NCBI RefSeq assembly: GCF_019084545.1
Contig: NZ_JAHREP010000033.1
Span: 1-47,304 of the forward strand
Direction: 5' to 3'
DNA length: 47,304 nucleotides
DNA from: Marinobacterium ramblicola
GTDB lineage: Bacteria > Pseudomonadota > Gammaproteobacteria > Pseudomonadales > Balneatricaceae
Shown here: one piece after another, positions 19,898-33,804 of the stretch
Layout of the letters: every line of letters starts with the position of its first letter
Position numbering within the stretch: the first letter of the stretch is position 1
Notes under the pieces: generated by a model
What the model saw: the letters and a program-made list of their open reading frames with translations, nothing else
The model's database searches: none
Told to the model about the DNA's origin: nothing
Translations under genes and position numbers: made by a program

Positions 19898-20572
19898 TCA
19901 ACCGGCGTGACGGAAAGTCAGGTTGATTCTCCAGGCCCCCATCAACGGATGTTCACCGGCTTTCAATGGTGCCACACCGTGGTACACCAGGCGTGACGGC
20001 CCTCCCCAGACCATCAGATCACCGTGCAGCAGCGGAAAACGGCGTACCGGATCACGCCGCTTCAGCCCCCCAAACATGAAGGTCGCCGGCAGACCGAGAG
20101 AGAGTGATACGATCGGCGATCCAAGATCGCGCTCATCCCGGTCCTGATGCAGACCCATCTTCGCACCGGGTTGATAGCAGTTGATCAGGCAGGCATCGGG
20201 TGAGAATCCCTCGAACCCCGCGCGTGCAGCCCCGCTGCAAGCAAGTGCCAGTAATAGCGGCGGGATAGCCGGCCAGTCGCGTCCGGACAACGGATCCTCG
20301 CTGGCGTAGCGGTAACCGCGACTATCACTGACCCAGCCCAAGGCGCCGCAACTGCTGGTACGGACCGACATCCAGTGCCCGCCCGGTACCTGCATCTGGC
20401 GCAAGGGGGCCTGGCGCAGCACCGAGCGAACCGCCTCCACAATCTCTGATGCCTGCTCAAGAGCATAGCCTCGAAACAGCCAGGCGCTATCCGCTATGGC
20501 GATCCGTTCTTCGTCGCCAAACAGCTGCCCGCTCTGTTCTGGATAGCTATTTTTCGCATTCATTCTGGTCAA
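19898..20572 (-). CDS. alkB: AlkB-type alpha-ketoglutarate-dependent DNA repair dioxygenase
   Basis: This 224-residue Fe(II)/2-oxoglutarate dioxygenase reverses N1-methyladenine and N3-methylcytosine damage. The iron ligands are in MGLHQDRDE (HxD) and RLVYHGV (distal His), and the 2-oxoglutarate arginines in RINLTFR near the C-terminus. The nucleotide-recognition lid has GGHWMSVRTSSCG and GYRYASEDP. The frame opens at TTG 20572; ATG at 20563 is an equally good start. It lies directly beside the oriC candidate and reads away from it. Confidence 0.93.
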   Translation of the reverse strand: MTRMNAKNSYPEQSGQLFGDEERIAIADSAWLFRGYALEQASEIVEAVRSVLRQAPLRQMQVPGGHWMSVRTSSCGALGWVSDSRGYRYASEDPLSGRDWPAIPPLLLALACSGAARAGFEGFSPDACLINCYQPGAKMGLHQDRDERDLGSPIVSLSLGLPATFMFGGLKRRDPVRRFPLLHGDLMVWGGPSRLVYHGVAPLKAGEHPLMGAWRINLTFRHAG

Positions 20573-21403
20573 TGGCCTGTTCGAAAGCGCTAATTTGCAG
20601 CAAGTGTGGATAACTTAGATAAAAAATTACCCACAATTTCACCGTTTTGCTCACACTTTCCATCCACATTTTGCAGCACCTGATGGGTGTGGATAAAGAA
20701 TTGCCGAAGAAACAGCCTTGATCTTACTTTTTATCAACACGTTAACCACAGCCAACTAACTGTGTGGGAAATTTTAAGTTGTTGATTTTTAATCGCTATA
20801 AGACTTATTATCGACCAGGTATAGATTTTTGCCCCCGGATTCGTACTCTGCGTCGGTGCGCTCTCGTGTAAAACCTTACCCACATATCATACAGAAACTG
20901 TGCAACAATGATTTCCGGTTCATGTCTATTGTCCACCTATTGCTCACGATTTGCTCTACCTATTGCTCACAGCGCCGATATTGTCGGAGTTATCAACGAA
21001 AGCCTGTGGGAAATATGTATAACTGAGATGGCTGAAGCTGGGGATTGCGTGTGATTGAAATCCGGTTGTGTGTAACCAGGGCTTTTATCAACAAGGCATC
21101 CATAGGCTGTGGGCAGCCGATACGCACAGAGCAAACAACAATTCGGTGTACCTAATTAAATGTTTTATATAGAGAAAATGAGGTTTTCCCAAGAGACTGG
21201 CCTGCCTAAAAGAAGTAAACATAACAATCTCTCTTCATATAAGAGAACTCTCTCTACTTATTTAAAGAACAAAGACCATAGATAAAAAGACGCTGGTCAA
21301 TTTTTAACCATTCCTTCCGAAAGCCTGTACGGCTATAATCATGCCCCTTTTCCAGCAGTCTCCATTCGTACGACTGTGTCATCCCCAATCTGAGAGGTGT
21401 TGA
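20573..21403. other. oriC: Candidate replication origin (oriC) upstream of mnmG
   Basis: This 831-bp gene-free region between alkB and mnmG has perfect DnaA boxes TGTGGATAA at 20605-20613 and 20688-20696. One-mismatch boxes are TTACCCACA at 20627 and 20876, TTATCAACA at 20731 and 21085, TTAACCACA at 20742, TTATCAACG at 20990 and TGTGTGTAA at 21067. An AT-rich tract at about 21150-21290 with repeated TCTCTCT/AGAGA motifs could be the unwinding element. Gammaproteobacterial origins commonly lie just upstream of mnmG (gidA). No gene is apparent. Confidence 0.85.
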
Positions 21404-23290
21404 GTGGACTATCCTGACCACTTTGATGTGATCGTGATCGGCGGCGGTCATGCCGGTACAGAAGCAGCCTTGGCGTCTGCCCGTATGGGTGCACGTACTC
21501 TGTTGCTGACGCATAACATCGAAACGCTGGGCCAGATGTCCTGCAATCCAGCTATTGGCGGTATAGGTAAAAGCCACCTGGTGAAGGAGATCGATGCTCT
21601 CGACGGCGCTATGGCCCGAGCCACCGATCTCGGCGGGATCCAGTTCCGAATCCTCAATGCCCGTAAAGGCCCCGCGGTCAGGGCCACCCGAGCCCAGGCT
21701 GATCGCGTGCTGTACAAAGCCGCCATCCGTCAGATACTGGAAAACCAGCCCAATTTGCAGCTGTTTCAGCAGGCGGCTGATGATCTGATCGTCGAGGGGG
21801 AACGGGTAACCGGCGTGGTCAGCCAGAGCGGTATCCGTTTTCGTGCCAAGACCGTGATCCTGACCGCCGGTACCTTCCTCGGTGGGGTGATCCATATTGG
21901 GCTTGAGCACTACTCCGGTGGACGCGCCGGCGATCCGCCCTCCCTGCGTCTGGCCCAGCGCTTACGTGAGCTGCCGTTGCAGGTCGATCGGTTGAAAACC
22001 GGAACACCGCCCCGTATCGATGCGCGCAGTGTCGATTTCTCGGTGATGCAGGTGCAGCCCGGCGATACGCCGACCCCGGTGATGTCGTTTATCGGCAGCC
22101 AGGATCAGCATCCGCTGCAGATCAACTGCTATATCACCCACACCAATGAGCGCACTCACGACATCATCCGTGCCGGGCTCGATCGCTCACCCATGTATAC
22201 CGGGGTCATCGGCGGGGTGGGACCGCGCTACTGCCCATCGATCGAGGACAAGATCCACCGTTTTGCCGACAAGAATCAGCATCAGATATTTGTCGAACCG
22301 GAGGGGCTGACCACACACGAGCTCTACCCCAACGGTATCTCCACCAGCCTGCCGTTCGATGTACAGCTGGAGCTGGTACGCTCCATGCGCGGTTTCGAGC
22401 AGGCCCATATCACCCGGCCGGGCTACGCCATCGAATATGACTACTTCAATCCCCAGGGACTGCGGCACACGCTGGAAACCAAGGTGATCAACGGGTTGTT
22501 CTTTGCCGGACAGATCAATGGCACCACCGGCTACGAGGAAGCGGGCGCCCAGGGGTTGCTCGCCGGCGTCAACGCCGCCGCCCAGGCGCTGGGCCGGGAG
22601 AGCTGGTATCCCCGTCGCGATGAAGCCTATATCGGGGTCATGGTCGATGACCTGATCACCCTTGGTACCTCCGAACCCTACCGCATGTTCACCAGCCGCG
22701 CCGAGTACCGTCTCGTGCTGCGTGAGGACAATGCCGATCTGCGTCTGACCGAGCAGGGGCGAAAACTGGGCATTGTCGGTGACGAGCGCTGGAGCCGTTT
22801 CTGTGCCAAGAGAGAGTCGATCGAGCTGGAGGCCCAGAGGTTGCGCGATACCTGGATTCAGCCGCGCAGTGCCGAATCCGAGCAGATCGAGGACAAACTG
22901 ACCTCGCCGATGAGCCGCGAGTACAGCCTGGCCGACCTGGTCAAGCGCCCCGAACTCAGCTATGCCGACGTCGCCGGACTCAAGGGCGAGCCAGTGAGTG
23001 ACCCGCAGGTGGCCGAACAGGTCGAGATCCAGTTGAAGTATTCCGGCTACATCGACCGGCAGAAGGATGAGATCGCGCAGATGCAGCGCCAGGAGAACAC
23101 CCCGCTGCCCGATGACTTCGACTATGACGCGGTAGGCGGTCTGTCCAACGAACTGAAAGCCAAGCTGAAGCAGCACCGGCCGGAGACCCTGGCTCAGGCG
23201 TCCCGCATCCAGGGCATGACGCCGGCGGCGATCTCGCTGCTGCTGGTATACCTGAAAAAACGTCAGTTGCAGCAGAAGGCCGCCGGTTGA
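21404..23290 (+). CDS. mnmG: tRNA uridine-5-carboxymethylaminomethyl modification enzyme MnmG (GidA)
   Basis: This 628-residue FAD enzyme partners with MnmE in U34 tRNA modification. The dinucleotide-binding fold [20 protein letters not shown] starts near residue 10. Family motifs [19 protein letters not shown] near 48 and the catalytic-cysteine region (QINCYITHT) are present, as is [20 protein letters not shown], and the C-terminal helical domain closes the protein. The start is GTG 21404, with GAGAGG at about 21392-21397. Its promoter must lie within the origin region, as in E. coli where gidA transcription affects initiation. Confidence 0.98.
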   Translation: MDYPDHFDVIVIGGGHAGTEAALASARMGARTLLLTHNIETLGQMSCNPAIGGIGKSHLVKEIDALDGAMARATDLGGIQFRILNARKGPAVRATRAQADRVLYKAAIRQILENQPNLQLFQQAADDLIVEGERVTGVVSQSGIRFRAKTVILTAGTFLGGVIHIGLEHYSGGRAGDPPSLRLAQRLRELPLQVDRLKTGTPPRIDARSVDFSVMQVQPGDTPTPVMSFIGSQDQHPLQINCYITHTNERTHDIIRAGLDRSPMYTGVIGGVGPRYCPSIEDKIHRFADKNQHQIFVEPEGLTTHELYPNGISTSLPFDVQLELVRSMRGFEQAHITRPGYAIEYDYFNPQGLRHTLETKVINGLFFAGQINGTTGYEEAGAQGLLAGVNAAAQALGRESWYPRRDEAYIGVMVDDLITLGTSEPYRMFTSRAEYRLVLREDNADLRLTEQGRKLGIVGDERWSRFCAKRESIELEAQRLRDTWIQPRSAESEQIEDKLTSPMSREYSLADLVKRPELSYADVAGLKGEPVSDPQVAEQVEIQLKYSGYIDRQKDEIAQMQRQENTPLPDDFDYDAVGGLSNELKAKLKQHRPETLAQASRIQGMTPAAISLLLVYLKKRQLQQKAAG

Positions 23291-23913
23291 TGCAGGCATA
23301 CAAAACGCAACTCGAGCGCCAACTGACCGCGCTCGATCTGAAACTCGATGCCGGCAAGATCGAGCAGCTGCTCGCCTACCTGGCGCTGCTGGTGAAGTGG
23401 AACAAGGCCTACAACCTGACCGCGGTGCGCGATCCCGCCGAGATGGTCAGCCGCCACCTGGTCGACAGCCTCAGCATCCTGCCCTGGATCGGCGAGGGGC
23501 GGCTGATCGATGTCGGCAGCGGTCCGGGTCTGCCCGGTATTCCGCTGGCGATAGCGCGACCGCAGCTCGATGTCACCACGCTGGACAGTAACGGCAAGAA
23601 GACCCGGTTCCAGAACCAGGTCAAACTGGAGCTCGGTCTGGCCAATCTGCAGGTGATCCACGGCCGGGTCGAGCAGTGCGATCAGGGCCCCTACGAGCAG
23701 ATCGTGTCGCGTGCCTTTGCCTCCCTGGCCGACATGCTGAACTGGACCGGACATCTCTGTTCCGATCAGGGTGTTTTTCTTGCCATGAAAGGGCTGTATC
23801 CTGAGGCGGAACTCAACCAGTTGCCGCCGGGATATGCACTGAAAGCCAGTCACCGGCTGAATTTGCCGGATACGGATGGTGAGCGGCACCTGCTTGTCCT
23901 AGGGAGAGCCTGA
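23290..23913 (+). CDS. rsmG: 16S rRNA (guanine527-N7)-methyltransferase RsmG (GidB)
   Basis: This 207-residue SAM-dependent enzyme methylates G527 of 16S rRNA. The SAM site is LIDVGSGPGLPGIPLAIARP near residue 73, preceded by the family motif KWNKAYNLTAVRDP near 37. The ATG at 23290 overlaps the mnmG stop by one base; a TTG three bases earlier is less likely. It stands in the standard mnmG-rsmG-parA-parB order. Confidence 0.97.
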   Translation: MQAYKTQLERQLTALDLKLDAGKIEQLLAYLALLVKWNKAYNLTAVRDPAEMVSRHLVDSLSILPWIGEGRLIDVGSGPGLPGIPLAIARPQLDVTTLDSNGKKTRFQNQVKLELGLANLQVIHGRVEQCDQGPYEQIVSRAFASLADMLNWTGHLCSDQGVFLAMKGLYPEAELNQLPPGYALKASHRLNLPDTDGERHLLVLGRA

Positions 23914-23915
23914 GC

Positions 23916-24725
23916 GTGGCGAAGATCCTCACGATCACCAACCAGAAGGGGGGCGTCGGCAAGACCACGACCGCCGTGAATCTGGCTGCCTCATTGGCGG
24001 CGACGAAAAAGCGTGTGCTGATGATCGACCTCGATCCCCAGGGCAACGCGACTATGGGCAGCGGTGCCGACAAGCATCAGCTCGATAAGTCGATCTACGA
24101 GGTACTGACCGAACAGTCCAGTGCCGAAGAGGCACTGGTCACCGGCCTGCCCAGCGGCTATCACCTGATCGGCGCCAATGGCGACCTGACCGCAGCCGAG
24201 GTTGAGCTGCTGCAGATGCCGCGGCGTGAGTTTCGCCTCAAGATGGCGCTGATGCCGCTGCTCGATCGTTACGATTTCATCCTCATCGATAACCCGCCGT
24301 CGCTTAACCTGCTGACCGTTAATGCACTGTCCGCATCGGACGGCGTGATCATCCCGATGCAGTGCGAGTATTACGCGCTGGAGGGGATCAGCGCGCTGGT
24401 CGGTACCATCGACAAGATCAACAAGCGGCTGAATCCCAAGCTCAAGATCGAGGGGATTCTGCGCACCATGTTCGATCCGCGCATGAGCCTGACCAAGGAT
24501 GTTTCCGATCATCTGGTGGAGTATTTCGGTGCCCGGGTCTATCGCACCGTGATTCCGCGCAATGTCCGTCTGGCCGAAGCGCCGAGCCACGGTATGCCCG
24601 CGTTGCAGTACGACAAAAACTCCCGCGGCGCGCTGGCCTACCTCGCGCTTGCCGGTGAGCTGATTCGGCGCACCGAGCAGGAACGCGCCGGCGAGACAGT
24701 GGCTACTGAACAGGAAGAGATTTAG
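23916..24725 (+). CDS. parA: Chromosome partitioning ATPase ParA (Soj)
   Basis: This 269-residue deviant Walker ATPase segregates the origin with ParB. The Walker A motif TNQKGGVGKTTTAVNLAA starts near residue 8, followed by MIDLDPQGNATMG and FILIDNPPSLNLLTVNAL. The usual DxPP aspartate-cysteine context is DNPPS here. The start is GTG 23916 with AGGGAGA at 23901-23907. It ends 2 bp before parB. Confidence 0.97.
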   Translation: MAKILTITNQKGGVGKTTTAVNLAASLAATKKRVLMIDLDPQGNATMGSGADKHQLDKSIYEVLTEQSSAEEALVTGLPSGYHLIGANGDLTAAEVELLQMPRREFRLKMALMPLLDRYDFILIDNPPSLNLLTVNALSASDGVIIPMQCEYYALEGISALVGTIDKINKRLNPKLKIEGILRTMFDPRMSLTKDVSDHLVEYFGARVYRTVIPRNVRLAEAPSHGMPALQYDKNSRGALAYLALAGELIRRTEQERAGETVATEQEEI

Positions 24726-24727
24726 AG

Positions 24728-25621
24728 ATGGCGGTCAAAAAACGGGGCCTCGGACGTGGCCTGGATGCATTGCTCTCCAGCGTAAGTGTTGCCGGTGACG
24801 AGCCGGAAGGCCAGCAGGACAACGCGGCTGATGCCTCTTCGGTTAACGGAAAGCTGCAGGAGATGCCAGTTGGACTGATTCAGCGCGGGCGCTACCAGCC
24901 CCGGCGCGATCTTGAACCCCAGGCACTGGAGGAGCTGGCCGCCTCGATCAAGCTGCAGGGGGTGATGCAGCCGATCGTGATCCGCCCGGTCGATGGCGAG
25001 ATGTACGAGATCATCGCCGGTGAGCGGCGCTGGCGTGCGGCACAGATGGCGGGGCTCGACCGCATTCCGGTGTTGATCCGCGACGTGCCCGACGAGGCGG
25101 CCATCGCCATGGCGCTGATCGAGAATATCCAGCGCGAAAACCTCAATCCGATGGAGGAGGCGATCGCCCTGCACCGGCTGCAGACCGAGTTCGAGCTGAC
25201 CCAGCAACAGGTCGCCGATGCAGTCGGCAAATCGCGCTCCACTATCACCAACCTGCTGCGGCTGATGAACCTGACCGAAGAGGTCAAGCGGATGCTGGAG
25301 TATGGCGATCTGGAGATGGGCCATGCCCGCGCCCTGCTGCCGCTGACCGAAGAGCAGCAGATCGAAGCGGCGAAAGAGGTGGTGGCAAAGGGCTTTTCCG
25401 TTCGTCAGGCCGAAGCGCTGGTGCGCAAAATCGTCGAAGGGCGCCATCTGCCGAAGCCTAAGCCGGAACCGAGTGAACGCCACAAGAGCGTTGCCACGCA
25501 ACTGACACAGCGCTTCTCGGTACCGGTCGAGGTGAGCGCCAATGCCAAGGGCAAGGGCAAGATCAGTCTCAGTTTCAGCTCCGACGAGGAGCTCGAGGCG
25601 ATACTGGCGCTGATCGGTTGA
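24728..25621 (+). CDS. parB: Chromosome partitioning protein ParB (Spo0J)
   Basis: This 297-residue CTP-dependent DNA clamp spreads from parS sites. It begins VKKRGLGRGLDALLS, typical of chromosomal ParB. The CTP/arginine-rich segment GERRWRAAQMAGL is near residue 97 and IENIQRENLNPMEEAIAL near 137; the HTH QQQVADAVGKSRSTITNLLR is near 159 and a dimer domain is at the end. I did not find a near-consensus parS site in the window. Confidence 0.97.
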   Translation: MAVKKRGLGRGLDALLSSVSVAGDEPEGQQDNAADASSVNGKLQEMPVGLIQRGRYQPRRDLEPQALEELAASIKLQGVMQPIVIRPVDGEMYEIIAGERRWRAAQMAGLDRIPVLIRDVPDEAAIAMALIENIQRENLNPMEEAIALHRLQTEFELTQQQVADAVGKSRSTITNLLRLMNLTEEVKRMLEYGDLEMGHARALLPLTEEQQIEAAKEVVAKGFSVRQAEALVRKIVEGRHLPKPKPEPSERHKSVATQLTQRFSVPVEVSANAKGKGKISLSFSSDEELEAILALIG

Positions 25622-25697
25622 GCGATCCCGGCCGGGCAGCAGGCCCCTACCTTGGTTACTTTTGTTAAGACCTTAGTGCAAAACTCTTAAGGTTTTG

Positions 25698-25726
25698 TTG
25701 AGTAGCGTTGCCTTACACCCTATAAT
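25698..25726 (+). promoter_or_regulatory. Sigma-70 promoter of the atp operon
   Basis: TTGAGT (25698-25703), a 17-bp spacer and TATAAT (25721-25726) form a near-consensus promoter about 60 bp upstream of atpI. This strength fits the constitutively high ATP synthase expression, and it also shows that a TTG at 25695 cannot be the atpI start. Confidence 0.85.
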
Positions 25727-25784
25727 CTTGCCGCTATTTGAAGGGGACATTGCGTCCGAAATAGGGTGGCTTTTGCGTAAATCA

Positions 25785-27057
<1,273 letters not shown>

Positions 27058-27066
27058 GCGTAGTGA

Positions 27067-27369
<303 letters not shown>

Positions 27370-27437
27370 TAAGTAGAAATGGCGTTTTACCCCATGTCGG
27401 GTAACTACTACTTACACAACAACCGCGAGGTAATGGC

Positions 27438-27908
27438 GTGAATATCAATCTCACCATCATTGGTCAGGCCATTGCATTCTTCCTCTTCGTCGTATTCTGC
27501 ATGAAGTACGTATGGCCGCCGATCACCGGCGCCCTGGCAGAGCGCAAGAAGAAGATTGCCGAAGGTCTTGATGCGGCCGACCGTGCTGAACGTGACCTGC
27601 GACTGGCTCAGGAAAAAGCCGCCGCAGATATGCGTAAAAGCAAGGACGAGGCAGCCGCCATCATTGAACAGGCCAACAAGCGGGCTAACCAGATCGTCGA
27701 AGAAGCCAAAGAGCAGGCGCGTGTCGAAGCTGACCGCGTGAAAGCATCTGCTCAGGCTGAACTCGAACAGGAAGTTAACCGGGCGAAGGAAACTCTCCGC
27801 GCTCAGGTGGCTACGCTGGCAATTGCCGGTGCTGAAAAGATCCTGGAAGCCTCTGTTGACGAGAAAGCGCACGCACAGCTGGTTGAGAAACTGGCGGCTG
27901 AGCTTTAA
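27438..27908 (+). CDS. atpF: ATP synthase F0 subunit b
   Basis: This 156-residue peripheral-stalk subunit has one N-terminal transmembrane helix ([19 protein letters not shown]) and a long charged coiled coil rich in Ala, Glu and Lys that reaches to the F1 head. Length equals E. coli subunit b (156). It starts at GTG 27438 after GCGAGG. Confidence 0.97.
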   Translation: MNINLTIIGQAIAFFLFVVFCMKYVWPPITGALAERKKKIAEGLDAADRAERDLRLAQEKAAADMRKSKDEAAAIIEQANKRANQIVEEAKEQARVEADRVKASAQAELEQEVNRAKETLRAQVATLAIAGAEKILEASVDEKAHAQLVEKLAAEL

Positions 27909-27920
27909 GCGAGGTTTACG

Positions 27921-28457
27921 ATGGCTGAACTCAATACAGTCGCTCGGCCCTACACCAAAGCCGCGTTCGAATATGCGTTGGAGAAGGGCAACCTCGATCA
28001 GTGGTCTACGATGCTGTCCGCAGCTGCACAGGTTGTGCAGGACAGCACTATGGCCCAAGTGCTGACAAACCCGGCCCTGACTTATCAGCAGAAGGCCGAG
28101 GTGCTGATCTCCGTCTGTGAACAGCAGATGGATGATGCCGGCAAGAACTTCACCGTTCTGCTGGCTGAAAATCAGCGACTGGCTCTGCTACCGGAGATTG
28201 CTCTGCAGTTCGCCCGGCTGAAAGCGGCACAGGAGAAGAAGGTCGATGTCGACCTGACCACCGCTTTCCCGCTTGACGATGCTCAGCAGCAGAAACTGGC
28301 TCAGGCGCTCAGCACCAAGTTGGGTCGCGAAGTGAAACTGACCTCCCAGGTGGATAAATCCATCCTCGGCGGTGTGGTCGTTCGCTCCGATGACTTTGTG
28401 ATCGACGGTTCCATTCGTGCACGACTGGCGAAACTGGCCGAAGCGATGAATTCCTGA
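27921..28457 (+). CDS. atpH: ATP synthase F1 subunit delta
   Basis: This 178-residue subunit links the b stalk to the top of F1. It starts MAELNTVARPYTKAAFEYAL, the family's typical opening, and ends with GGVVVRSDDFVIDGSIRARL before LAKLAEAMNS. It lies between atpF and atpA, 12 and 16 bp from each. Confidence 0.97.
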   Translation: MAELNTVARPYTKAAFEYALEKGNLDQWSTMLSAAAQVVQDSTMAQVLTNPALTYQQKAEVLISVCEQQMDDAGKNFTVLLAENQRLALLPEIALQFARLKAAQEKKVDVDLTTAFPLDDAQQQKLAQALSTKLGREVKLTSQVDKSILGGVVVRSDDFVIDGSIRARLAKLAEAMNS

Positions 28458-28473
28458 GTAATGAGGAATAACA

Positions 28474-30018
<1,545 letters not shown>

Positions 30019-30098
30019 GTGCTCTGACAACCCGTTTGTGAGAGTCGGGGGCCGGTGACTCACCGGCCTGAACCGAGACAAGTTTAATAGGCGGAACT

Positions 30099-30962
30099 AT
30101 GGCAGTCGGAAAAGAGATTAAGACGCAAATCGCGAGCATCGGCAGCACGCGCAAGATCACCAGCGCCATGGAAATGGTGGCTGCGTCGAAAATGCGCAAG
30201 GCCCAGGATCGCATGCAGTCTTCCCGTCCGTACGCCCACAGCATCCGTGGTGTGGTTCAGCATCTGGCCAAGGCCAATCCTGAATACCGTCACCTCTACA
30301 TGCAGGAGCGTGAGGTCAAGCGCGTCGGTTTCATTATCGTCGCTTCTGACCGCGGCCTCTGTGGTGGCCTGAACGTCAACATGTTCAAGGCAGCCATTGC
30401 AAAGATGAAGGAGTTCAACCAGCAGAACGTCGAGATCGATATCTGCGCGCTGGGCTCCAAGGCAATCAGCTTCTTCCGGAACTACGGCGGTAACGTCGTG
30501 GCAGCCAAAGGCCAACTCGGCGATGCACCCGAGATCGGCCAGCTGCTCGGATCCGTGAAGGTGATGCTGGACAGCTATGACGAAGGCAAGCTGGATAAGC
30601 TGTACATCGTGTCCAACGATTTCGTGAACACGATGACCCAGAAGCCCGCTGTCGAGCAGCTATTGCCGCTTCAGGCAGGTGAAGACGAAGAGAAGCTCAG
30701 CCACCACTGGGATTACATCTATGAGCCGGACGCGAAAGAGCTGCTGAACGGGCTGCTCAAGCGTTATATCGAGTCTCTGGTGTACCAGGCAGTGGTTGAG
30801 AATAACGCCTGTGAACAGGCAGCACGAATGCTGGCGATGAAGAACGCAACTGATAACGCCGGCAACCTGATCGATGAGCTGCAACTGGTTTACAACAAAG
30901 CCCGTCAGGCGGCGATTACTCAGGAGATATCCGAGATCGTCGGTGGTGCTGCTGCTGTTTGA
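30099..30962 (+). CDS. atpG: ATP synthase F1 subunit gamma
   Basis: This 287-residue central rotor shaft equals E. coli length. The N-terminal helix [20 protein letters not shown] and the C-terminal helix with [20 protein letters not shown] and [11 protein letters not shown] are the coiled-coil parts that turn inside the alpha-beta ring. An 80-bp spacer after atpA holds a GC-rich imperfect hairpin (GGGGGCCGGTGACTCACCGG) that may tune the stoichiometry. Confidence 0.98.
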   Translation: MAVGKEIKTQIASIGSTRKITSAMEMVAASKMRKAQDRMQSSRPYAHSIRGVVQHLAKANPEYRHLYMQEREVKRVGFIIVASDRGLCGGLNVNMFKAAIAKMKEFNQQNVEIDICALGSKAISFFRNYGGNVVAAKGQLGDAPEIGQLLGSVKVMLDSYDEGKLDKLYIVSNDFVNTMTQKPAVEQLLPLQAGEDEEKLSHHWDYIYEPDAKELLNGLLKRYIESLVYQAVVENNACEQAARMLAMKNATDNAGNLIDELQLVYNKARQAAITQEISEIVGGAAAV

Positions 30963-30986
30963 TGCGGTGAACAGGTTTAAATTTAA

Positions 30987-32396
<1,410 letters not shown>

Positions 32397-32432
32397 TCGG
32401 TTCACGGCGGAAACCTTTAAGAGGTAATGAAG

Positions 32433-32858
32433 ATGGCTATGACTGTTCACTGCGACATCGTAAGCGCCGAAGAGGAGATCTTCTCCGGCCTGATCGAGTT
32501 CGTATCCGTAACAGGTAGCCTGGGTGACCTGGGTATCTATCCGGGTCACGCTCCGCTTCTGACGGAACTGAAACCAGGCCCTGTCGAGCTGCGTAAGCAG
32601 GGCGGTGAGGAAGATGTGTTCTACGTGTCTGGTGGTTTTATCGAAGTGCAGCCGCACAAGATCACGGTACTGGCGGATACTGCCGCTCATGCCGCTGATC
32701 TGAACGAGGCTGCTGCGCTCGAAGCCCAGAAACACGCCGAGCATGCGATGGCTGACAAATCCGGGGAATTCGAATACTCCCGGGCAGCCGCTCAGCTCGC
32801 GGAAGCTGCTGCGCAGCTCCGCACACTGCAGCAGATTCGTCGCAAGACCGGTAAGTAA
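32433..32858 (+). CDS. atpC: ATP synthase F1 subunit epsilon
   Basis: This 141-residue subunit couples the gamma shaft to the c ring and can inhibit hydrolysis. The N-terminal beta sandwich begins [19 protein letters not shown] and contains [18 protein letters not shown]; a C-terminal helical hairpin follows. The ATG at 32433 is preferred over 32427 because GAGG at 32421 is then 8 bp away and E. coli AtpC also begins MAMT. A terminator follows. Confidence 0.97.
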   Translation: MAMTVHCDIVSAEEEIFSGLIEFVSVTGSLGDLGIYPGHAPLLTELKPGPVELRKQGGEEDVFYVSGGFIEVQPHKITVLADTAAHAADLNEAAALEAQKHAEHAMADKSGEFEYSRAAAQLAEAAAQLRTLQQIRRKTGK

Positions 32859-32879
32859 TACACCCGCTTGCAACGATCT

Positions 32880-32907
32880 AAAAAAGGCAGCTTCGGTTGC
32901 CTTTTTT
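32880..32907. terminator. Bidirectional terminator between atpC and the TrmB-family gene
   Basis: AAAAAAGGCAGC pairs with GTTGCCTTTTTT around a TTCG tetraloop (one G-T pair). T-runs on both strands suit the convergent genes. Confidence 0.9.
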
Positions 32908-32912
32908 GCTTT

Positions 32913-33653
32913 TCAGAGCAACCCCCAGAGGGTATCGAAGATGATCTGTTGTGCCGTCGAGACCTCCTTCGAGTCGATCACTACCGCGGTGGGATAGTTG
33001 TCCGAGGCCAGCGAGATGATCGCACAGCGGGGTGGATAGATGGCGATATAGGCGGCATCCACCGGCCCGTCGGTACGGATCCACTTGCGCTCTGACAGCT
33101 CGGCGCTCTCACCGCCATCGCCGATGGCGATCACGCGCACCCGAATATCGCGGGCGATGCGCTGGGCGGTAAAGGTCGGGAAAGGCCGGTACAGGTGGCG
33201 CCGGATCGGCTTTGACGAGAAAACCGAATAGACCTTCTGTGGCTGTTCCGAAACCCGATTGAGGATATCCCGCAGCACCTGCTCTATCCCTGCATCCCCC
33301 TCGAAGAACTGCACGTTGGCGGCACTGAAGTCGGGCTTCAGGTGATGCATCTCCGGGATGATGCGGCCCTTGAGCTGGTTCAGCGCTATCGCCAGGCGCT
33401 GCTGACGCTCTTCTCCCAGTTGCAGCAGCACCTCCGGCTCGCGGGCCGAGAAGAATCGGCGCTGCCCCTTCGGCAGGTAGGTCACGATCCCCTGCTGCTG
33501 CAGCGCCTTCAGGCATTCGTAGGTTGTACCCCGATTGACACCGGCGCGTTCAGCAATGGTGCGGATAGAACTGGGTCCCAATGCCAGCAGTGCCTTGTAG
33601 ATCGCGATATCGCGCGGTTCGAGCCCGAGTTGGGCAAAGATCTCATCGTCCAT
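32913..33653 (-). CDS. TrmB-family transcriptional regulator
   Basis: This 246-residue regulator has an N-terminal winged helix (about residues 5-75; LGLEPRDIAIYKALLALGP, then IAERAGVNRGTTYECLKAL). A coiled linker follows, then a phospholipase-D-like effector domain (about 105-240) including VYSVFSSKPIRRHLY. TrmB proteins mostly sense sugars. Position next to glmU and glmS suggests it could respond to amino-sugar or cell-wall precursor status, but this is inferred. It is divergent from glmU, with symmetric TTGTCA/TGACAA sites in the gap. Confidence 0.85.
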   Translation of the reverse strand: MDDEIFAQLGLEPRDIAIYKALLALGPSSIRTIAERAGVNRGTTYECLKALQQQGIVTYLPKGQRRFFSAREPEVLLQLGEERQQRLAIALNQLKGRIIPEMHHLKPDFSAANVQFFEGDAGIEQVLRDILNRVSEQPQKVYSVFSSKPIRRHLYRPFPTFTAQRIARDIRVRVIAIGDGGESAELSERKWIRTDGPVDAAYIAIYPPRCAIISLASDNYPTAVVIDSKEVSTAQQIIFDTLWGLL

Positions 33654-33654
33654 A

Positions 33655-33716
33655 TTGTCAATTTTTTTATGACAAAGAATATTGATCCCATCCTGACATA
33701 CTGTAGGCTGCTGTCA
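33655..33716. promoter_or_regulatory. Putative operator between trmB-like gene and glmU
   Basis: TTGTCA (33655-33660) and TGACAA (33670-33675) form a perfect inverted repeat around an A/T spacer, beginning immediately before the TrmB-like start codon. A second TGACA/TGTCA pair lies at 33694-33716. It is likely the autoregulatory site of the TrmB-like protein. Confidence 0.5.
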
Positions 33717-33804
33717 ATTCGTGGTTATCGACCACGCAACAAAAGACGATGTTTGTAGTCAGTTGGATGACACGGCAGATCAACAACAAGATCAGGAACG
33801 ATGG

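Noticed and set aside
20829-21026. 65-codon frame inside the oriC candidate
   Set aside because: No ribosome site, rich in DnaA boxes; origin function explains the sequence better.
23900-25700. parS site near parA-parB
   Set aside because: No sequence close to the TGTTTCACGTGAAACA consensus was seen by eye anywhere in the window.
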